DNA from: Bdellovibrionales bacterium
GTDB taxonomy: Bacteria > Bdellovibrionota > Bacteriovoracia > Bacteriovoracales > Bacteriovoracaceae
Direction of reading: 5' to 3'
Assembly: GCA_005791855.1 (NCBI GenBank)
Contig: SXUH01000350.1
Span: forward strand, 1-8,711
DNA length: 8,711 bases
The notes under the pieces are model-generated. The model saw nothing but the letters and a program-made list of their open reading frames with translations, searched no databases and was not told where the DNA came from. Positions 5,505 to 8,711 of this stretch are shown here, one piece after another (positions within the stretch are counted from its first letter, which is position 1; the number at the start of each line of letters is the position of its first letter). A program made the position numbers and the translations under genes.

Positions 5505-6410
5505 CTACCGTTTCCCCTGACAAACGTCAAAGAGCTTCCGTCTTAACCACTGGTGCCTCTGCTCTCCATGGACCACCTCGTGCCAGACCTGGACCACCTG
5601 GATCGGGGGGAGGTCGAGGGGGAGGTCGAAGACGGTTACCGGTAACACCGCCGCGAGCTGCCGGGCCAGCCGGCTCGGGAGCGCGATCATCATCTCCGAG
5701 TCCTGGACGATCCACCCCGAGGGCATGAAGCTTGCGGCGGAGAGGATCACCTCTCGTTTTACCTTGTGTTTGGCGAGGGCCCGGTCGAGGGGGCCTTCGA
5801 GCTTCCCTTCCGGAGAGATGACCATCTGGGGCCATTTGATGAACTCCTTCAGTCCTTGCCTCCGGAGATAGGGATGGCGCTGCCGGACGAGGCCCACGAA
5901 CCTATCCTCGAAGAGCTTCTGCTGGTAGAAGCCATTGGGGAGGTCACCGAAGAAGCCGGCGATGGCGATGTCCACCAGCCCTTGCTCGAGCTCCGCTTTC
6001 GGGAGCACGCCCTGTAGCGATTGGCTGATGAGCTTGAGCTTCGGGGCCTCCACCCGCAGGACGGTGACGAGGGACGGGAGGATGGCCTGCTCGAAGAAGT
6101 CCGTGCTCTTGATCGAGAAGGTTCCGCTGTCCTCCGCCGGACTGAAGGACTTCGGCTCGAGCGCCGCTTCCAGCTGGGCGAAGAGCTTGACGATGGCCGG
6201 ACCCAGTTCCCGGGCCCTTGGGGTGGCGATGAGGCCCCGGGGGCCGCGGATGAAGAGGGGATCGTCGAAGCTCTCCCGCAGGCGCTGGAGGGCGTGGCTC
6301 ACGGCGGGCTGGGAGAGGCCCAGGACCTTGCCCGCCTCGGAGGCATTTGGCCGCTCGTACAACACCCGGAAGAGCTTCAAGAGGTTGAGATCTATAGATT
6401 TAATATTCAT
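5505..6410 (-). CDS. LysR-family transcriptional regulator
   Basis: This 301-residue protein has the standard LysR layout. Residues 5-64 are the winged HTH (DLNLLKLFRVLYE, then ASEAGKVLGLSQPAVSHALQRL and DPLFIRGPRGLIATPRA). A linker helix follows to about residue 85, and then a periplasmic-binding-like effector domain from about 95 to the end. All parts are present and the length is normal. It is divergent from the DJ-1-type gene, the classic arrangement in which the LysR protein controls both itself and its neighbour, and it is followed by the VC0807-type gene. No ribosome binding site precedes the ATG, and a -10 box lies 11 bases upstream. A perfect inverted repeat covers the start codon, consistent with autorepression. 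The effector is unknown; aldehydes or oxidative stress are guesses from the neighbour. Confidence 0.93.
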   Translation of the reverse strand: MNIKSIDLNLLKLFRVLYERPNASEAGKVLGLSQPAVSHALQRLRESFDDPLFIRGPRGLIATPRARELGPAIVKLFAQLEAALEPKSFSPAEDSGTFSIKSTDFFEQAILPSLVTVLRVEAPKLKLISQSLQGVLPKAELEQGLVDIAIAGFFGDLPNGFYQQKLFEDRFVGLVRQRHPYLRRQGLKEFIKWPQMVISPEGKLEGPLDRALAKHKVKREVILSAASFMPSGWIVQDSEMMIALPSRLARQLAAVLPVTVFDLPLDLPPIQVVQVWHEVVHGEQRHQWLRRKLFDVCQGKR

Positions 6411-6421
6411 AAAATGAATAT
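6403..6421. promoter_or_regulatory. candidate LysR binding site over the lysR start codon
   Basis: Two perfect 8-base arms, ATATTCAT and ATGAATAT, flank a 3-base AAA centre. The site contains T-N11-A (T6406, A6418), the core of LysR-family recognition sites. Its centre (6412) is about 65 bases before the predicted DJ-1 transcription start (about 6477), the usual distance for the recognition site of this family. Confidence 0.6.
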
Positions 6422-6449
6422 ATCATATAAAGTACATTCATTGGATAAA
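6422..6449 (-). promoter_or_regulatory. sigma70-like promoter for lysR
   Basis: On the minus strand, TATGAT (6427 to 6422) follows TTTATC (6449 to 6444) at 16 bases. The -10 box is good and the -35 is weak. The predicted start near 6415 leaves only about 5 bases before the ATG at 6410, with no room for a ribosome binding site. Confidence 0.4.
6436..6442. promoter_or_regulatory. third ATTCATT half-site, candidate LysR activation site
   Basis: ATTCATT repeats the arm of the upstream palindrome and pairs with AATGAAT (6413-6419) as a 7-base inverted repeat over 16 bases. It lies at about -41 to -35 of the predicted DJ-1 promoter, where LysR-family activation sites are usually found. Confidence 0.4.
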
Positions 6450-6470
6450 TATTTGGTTTGGGCCTATATT
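6441..6470 (+). promoter_or_regulatory. sigma70-like promoter for the DJ-1-type gene
   Basis: TTGGAT (6441-6446) and TATATT (6465-6470) are separated by 18 bases. Predicted transcription starts near 6477, just before the AAAGGAGA ribosome binding site at 6481-6488. The modest -35 box and long spacer fit a promoter that needs an activator. Confidence 0.5.
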
Positions 6471-6493
6471 CCTCCCAACCAAAGGAGATACTC

Positions 6494-7249
6494 ATGAAAA
6501 CTTTACTACTCGCAGCCGCCCTGATGTTTAACCAAAGCGGAAACGCTCAAACCTTAAAAAAGGAGAAATCTATGAAAGCTCTCATCGTCGTCACAAGTCA
6601 CGCGGACCTCGGATCGACCGGAAAGAAAACCGGCTACTACCTTCCGGAGGTCACCCATCCCTTCTTCGAACTGGTGGACAAGGGGATCGAAGTCGACATC
6701 GCCAGCATCAAGGGCGGGAAGGCGCCCATGGATGAAGGAAGCCGAAGCCTCACCGACCCGGCGAACAAGCGTTTCCTCGAGTCGAAGGCCTTCGCGGCTC
6801 TCCTGGAGAACACGAAGAAACTCGAAGCCGTGAACGCCGAGGACTACCAGGCGATCATCTTCGCCGGAGGCCACGGCACCATGTGGGACTTCGCCCAGAC
6901 CAAGGCCGTGGCTTCGGTTGCGGAAGGGATCTACCGGCGGGGAGGCGTCGTCGCCGCCGTCTGCCACGGGCCCGCGGCGCTCGTCAACCTAAAGAACGAG
7001 GACGGGTCTCCGCTGGTGCGAGGGAAGCGGCTAGCGACCTTCAGTAACGCGGAAGAAGAAGCCGCTGGGCTGACCAAGTTCGTCCCCTTCCTCCTCGAGA
7101 GTGAGTTCAAGAAACTCGGCGCTCGCTACGAGAGCGCTCCGCTGTGGCAGGAGAAAGTGGTGGTCGACGGCCGCCTCGTCACTGGACAGAATCCGGCGTC
7201 CGCCGCTGGAGTGGGGGAGGAGGTCGCCAAGCTCCTCTCGAACCTCTAG
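6494..7249 (+). CDS. DJ-1/PfpI-family (Hsp31-like) protein with signal peptide
   Basis: This 251-residue protein belongs to the class I glutamine-amidotransferase-like DJ-1/PfpI superfamily, closest to Hsp31-type proteins, several of which detoxify methylglyoxal without cofactor. The candidate catalytic Cys157-His158 lies in the nucleophile elbow AVCHGPAAL, the acidic partner is E52 in GYYLPEVTHP, and the IIFAGGHGTMWD motif is at 121-132. Residues 1-19 look like a Sec signal peptide (MKTLLLAAALMFNQSGNAQ), predicting a periplasmic enzyme. AAAGGAGA 5 bases before ATG 6494 fixes this start. A second in-frame ATG at 6572 (Met27) also has AGGAG 6 bases upstream and would give a cytoplasmic 225-residue protein of typical family length. 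It is divergent from lysR, which probably regulates it. The fold and active site are clear; glyoxalase III activity is inference, and a deglycase or chaperone role is possible. Confidence 0.9.
   Translation: MKTLLLAAALMFNQSGNAQTLKKEKSMKALIVVTSHADLGSTGKKTGYYLPEVTHPFFELVDKGIEVDIASIKGGKAPMDEGSRSLTDPANKRFLESKAFAALLENTKKLEAVNAEDYQAIIFAGGHGTMWDFAQTKAVASVAEGIYRRGGVVAAVCHGPAALVNLKNEDGSPLVRGKRLATFSNAEEEAAGLTKFVPFLLESEFKKLGARYESAPLWQEKVVVDGRLVTGQNPASAAGVGEEVAKLLSNL
6561..6574 (+). promoter_or_regulatory. internal ribosome binding site and ATG within the DJ-1-type gene
   Basis: AGGAG (6561-6565), preceded by an A tract, lies 6 bases before an in-frame ATG (6572-6574), at least as good as the first start. 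The site falls exactly between the signal peptide and the conserved domain (KALIVVTS). Confidence 0.6.
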
Positions 7250-7256
7250 GCCCTAG
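7246..7256. other. near-palindromic junction of two convergent stop codons
   Basis: CTAGGCCCTAG is symmetric except at its centre. It contains the TAG of the DJ-1-type gene on the plus strand and the TAG of the antiporter gene on the minus strand, with 3 bases between them. There is no room for a terminator in the gap, so transcripts from each side should run into the opposite gene. Confidence 0.6.
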
Positions 7257-8530
7257 ACTTCTGGAGCCTCACGGGCCACCGCGCTCTGTGAGGCCTCTTG
7301 CTTTTTTGATCCGTACCGCTTGAGGATGAGCTTGATGGAAACGCCGTGGATGAAGATCGAGAATAGGATCGTCCACAGGGTGTACTTGGTGAGCGCCTCT
7401 CCCCCGCCCGGCAACTTCCCCACGTTGAGGCTGAAGAAGAGATAGTACACGGAGCCGATGCCCCGGACCCCGAACCACGAGAGGAATAACTTATCCCGGA
7501 GATTCAATCTGGAGAACAGGGTGCCGGCGAAGACGGAGACGGGCCTGATGAGGAGGATCGTCGTGAGGGCGACCACGACGCAATCAAAGGAAAAGGTCCG
7601 GAAATCGATCAGGAGCCCGACGATCCCCACGGAGACGACCTCGAAGATGCGTTCGAGCTGTTCGTTGAAGGAGAGGACGTTGTCCGGGAGGTCCTGGGTG
7701 GGGTGCTCCGATCTCTTGATCGTCCGACGGAGTTCGATCTGCCGGATGGTGAGCGCGTTGGCGAACACCGCGAGGAACCCGTAGCCGTGCACCTGGATGG
7801 CGATCCCGTAGGAGACCGCGATGGAGGAGATGGTGAGGAAGTCCTCGAGGTAGAAGCTGTTCCTCACGACCTTTATGTAGGCGGTGATCTTCGAAACGAT
7901 GATCCCCCAGGCGACGCCGATCAGGAGCCCGGAGCCGATGGCCCAGAGAAGGTCCTTGTAGACCCACTGGCCAAGGCTCCAGTCCTGCCCTTCGACGCCG
8001 ATGATGAAGAGGCCCAGCATCACGAACGGAAAGGCAGTGCCGTCGTTCATCCCGCCTTCGGAGGTGAGGACGAACTTCCGAAGGTTCCGGTCGTTCGGGT
8101 CGCTGAGCTGGACCTCGGAGGCGAGGACCGGGTCCGTCGGGGAGATGATGGCGCCGAGGAGGATCGCGTGACCCGGCCCCATCCCGAGGAAGAAATGGGC
8201 CAGGAGAGCAATAAGGCTAATGGTCAGGACCATGGAAAGGGTCGCGAGGGACAGCGGCAGGAGCCAGAGCCGGTCCGTGAGGTCGAGGCGGAGCTTGAGG
8301 CCAACGGTGAAGAGGGAGATGAGGACGGTCAGCTCCGAGATGAGCTCGATGGCCTTGGCGTTTTCGAGGTGGTCCAGGGAAAGGATGCCGAAGCCGTGGG
8401 ACCCGAGGAGGATGCCGAACAGGAGGTAGATCACCGAAGAGGTGATGGGGAGCTTCTTCAGCATGCCGGGACTGATGGCCATGATGAAGAGCAGAGCGCC
8501 GACCAGGATGAAGTACTTCGCTGATTCCAA
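7253..8530 (-). CDS. CPA1-type cation:proton antiporter (NhaP-like)
   Basis: This is a 425-residue inner-membrane exchanger of the monovalent cation:proton antiporter-1 family, trading Na+ or K+ for H+. It is almost entirely hydrophobic, with about 12-13 membrane segments. Key motifs are T-D-P at about 132-134 (ISPTDPVLASEV), the ion-binding N-D at 162-163 (SEGGMNDGTAFPF), R-P at 329-330 (LLIRPVSVF) and GVRG at 354-357. The C-terminal tail is short, with no RCK or TrkA domain. The TTG at 8530 is chosen because AAGGA lies 6 bases before it and membrane segment 1 starts just after. An in-frame ATG at 8554 (8 more residues) lacks a ribosome binding site, but is a real alternative. The gene ends 3 bases from the DJ-1-type stop. 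The ion preference cannot be read from sequence. Confidence 0.9.
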   Translation of the reverse strand: MESAKYFILVGALLFIMAISPGMLKKLPITSSVIYLLFGILLGSHGFGILSLDHLENAKAIELISELTVLISLFTVGLKLRLDLTDRLWLLPLSLATLSMVLTISLIALLAHFFLGMGPGHAILLGAIISPTDPVLASEVQLSDPNDRNLRKFVLTSEGGMNDGTAFPFVMLGLFIIGVEGQDWSLGQWVYKDLLWAIGSGLLIGVAWGIIVSKITAYIKVVRNSFYLEDFLTISSIAVSYGIAIQVHGYGFLAVFANALTIRQIELRRTIKRSEHPTQDLPDNVLSFNEQLERIFEVVSVGIVGLLIDFRTFSFDCVVVALTTILLIRPVSVFAGTLFSRLNLRDKLFLSWFGVRGIGSVYYLFFSLNVGKLPGGGEALTKYTLWTILFSIFIHGVSIKLILKRYGSKKQEASQSAVAREAPEV

Positions 8531-8568
8531 GACCCTTCCTTTTCCAGGGTCCATTCTAGCCAAAGAAG

Positions 8569-8597
8569 TTCACAAACTCACGAGGATGTTCTATTTT
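8569..8597 (+). promoter_or_regulatory. possible promoter for the second GFA-type gene
   Basis: TTCACA (8569-8574) and TATTTT (8592-8597) are separated by 17 bases, and predicted transcription starts just before the GAGGAG ribosome binding site (8604-8609). Both boxes are moderate matches. Confidence 0.3.
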
Positions 8598-8615
8598 TGT
8601 ATAGAGGAGTGAGCC

Positions 8616-8711
8616 ATGAAGCTAGCGTGCCAGTGCGGAAAAGTCCGAGCCGAGATCCGGAACCCAAGTTCGGTCCGGGCCCGGCGCTACGTCTGCTACT
8701 GCGACGACTGC
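8616..8711 (+). CDS. GFA/DUF6151-type zinc-binding protein, 3' end beyond the window
   Basis: Only the first 32 residues are present, and the frame is open to the last base. They show C-x-C-G at 5-8 (ACQCGKV) and C-Y-C-D-D-C at 27-32, the first two zinc-ligand clusters of the GFA-like fold. The C-Y-C-D/K-D-C form is what I associate with DUF6151 rather than with classical GFA proteins. GAGGAG 6 bases before the ATG supports the start. It is divergent from the antiporter gene. The third cysteine pair would lie outside the window, so the family assignment is provisional. Confidence 0.7.
   Translation, partial: MKLACQCGKVRAEIRNPSSVRARRYVCYCDDC

Noticed and set aside
5462..5530. Longer start for the VC0807-type protein at 5530
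   Set aside because: It would overlap the LysR coding end and add a non-conserved-looking peptide, while M-K-K-L at 5461 leads directly into the first membrane segment.
7703..8524. 273-residue acidic open frame opposite the antiporter gene
   Set aside because: The Glu/Asp/Gly-rich product is what an antisense reading of membrane-protein codons gives. The minus strand has the TDP and ND motifs of CPA1 antiporters.
2411..8711. Defence system, secondary-metabolite cluster or mobile element in the right-hand block
   Set aside because: The excisionase-type HTH domain is fused to DUF2087 and is not a phage excisionase. No integrase, transposase, nuclease, toxin pair or target-site repeat was found.

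Overview
The window carries bacterial DNA of two apparently different textures. Positions 1 to about 2200 are high-GC, use mainly CGC/CTG/GCG codons, and hold the distal part of an mce (Mla-type) lipid-transport operon. The MlaF-type ATPase and the MCE protein with GEGT-x-GRL repeats resemble what I recall from Acidobacteriota-like genomes. From about 2200 to the end, coding regions favour CGG/AAG/ATC/CTC/TCC and are separated by strikingly AT-rich promoters. The gene set there (LysR, Lrp, a VC0807-type membrane protein, DJ-1/PfpI, GFA proteins) recalls Bdellovibrionota-like genomes. Both taxonomic impressions come from memory of family sequences, not from a search.

Layout. On the minus strand, an MlaF-type ATPase (2375 to 1413), an MCE-domain protein (1389 to 349) and a small membrane-anchored protein (349 to 62) form a tight operon. 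The ATPase has an extra N-terminal segment of about 56 residues, and the permease gene expected just upstream is absent. Instead, a GFA-family zinc protein (2803 to 2411) lies upstream on the same strand. Divergent from it is a plus-strand pair: an excisionase-type HTH plus DUF2087 regulator (2867-3331) overlapping a GNAT acetyltransferase (3319-3843). A small secreted protein (4241 to 3891) converges on this pair. An Lrp/AsnC regulator (4402-4860) follows and overlaps tail to tail with a VC0807-family membrane protein (5461 to 4838), which sits downstream of a LysR regulator (6410 to 5505). Divergent from lysR is a DJ-1/PfpI protein with a signal peptide (6494-7249). It meets a CPA1-type cation:proton antiporter (8530 to 7253) tail to tail across 3 bp. 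A second zinc-binding GFA/DUF6151-type gene starts at 8616 and runs off the end.

How the genes may work together. The mce genes would encode part of an ABC importer/exporter moving lipids between the membranes. The right-hand block looks like ordinary stress and homeostasis genes (aldehyde/thiol-type enzymes, ion exchange), each near its own one-component regulator. The best-supported regulatory unit is lysR with the DJ-1 gene. A perfect inverted repeat containing T-N11-A covers the lysR start codon and is centred about 65 bp before the predicted DJ-1 transcription start.

I see no CRISPR array, tRNA, rRNA, transposase, phage gene or defence island. The most notable points are the probable junction inside the MlaF-type gene, two well-formed translation starts in the DJ-1 gene (with and without the signal peptide), exact 34-residue repeats in the MCE protein, and possible leaderless starts for two regulators. 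No stretch over 300 bases lacks a gene.
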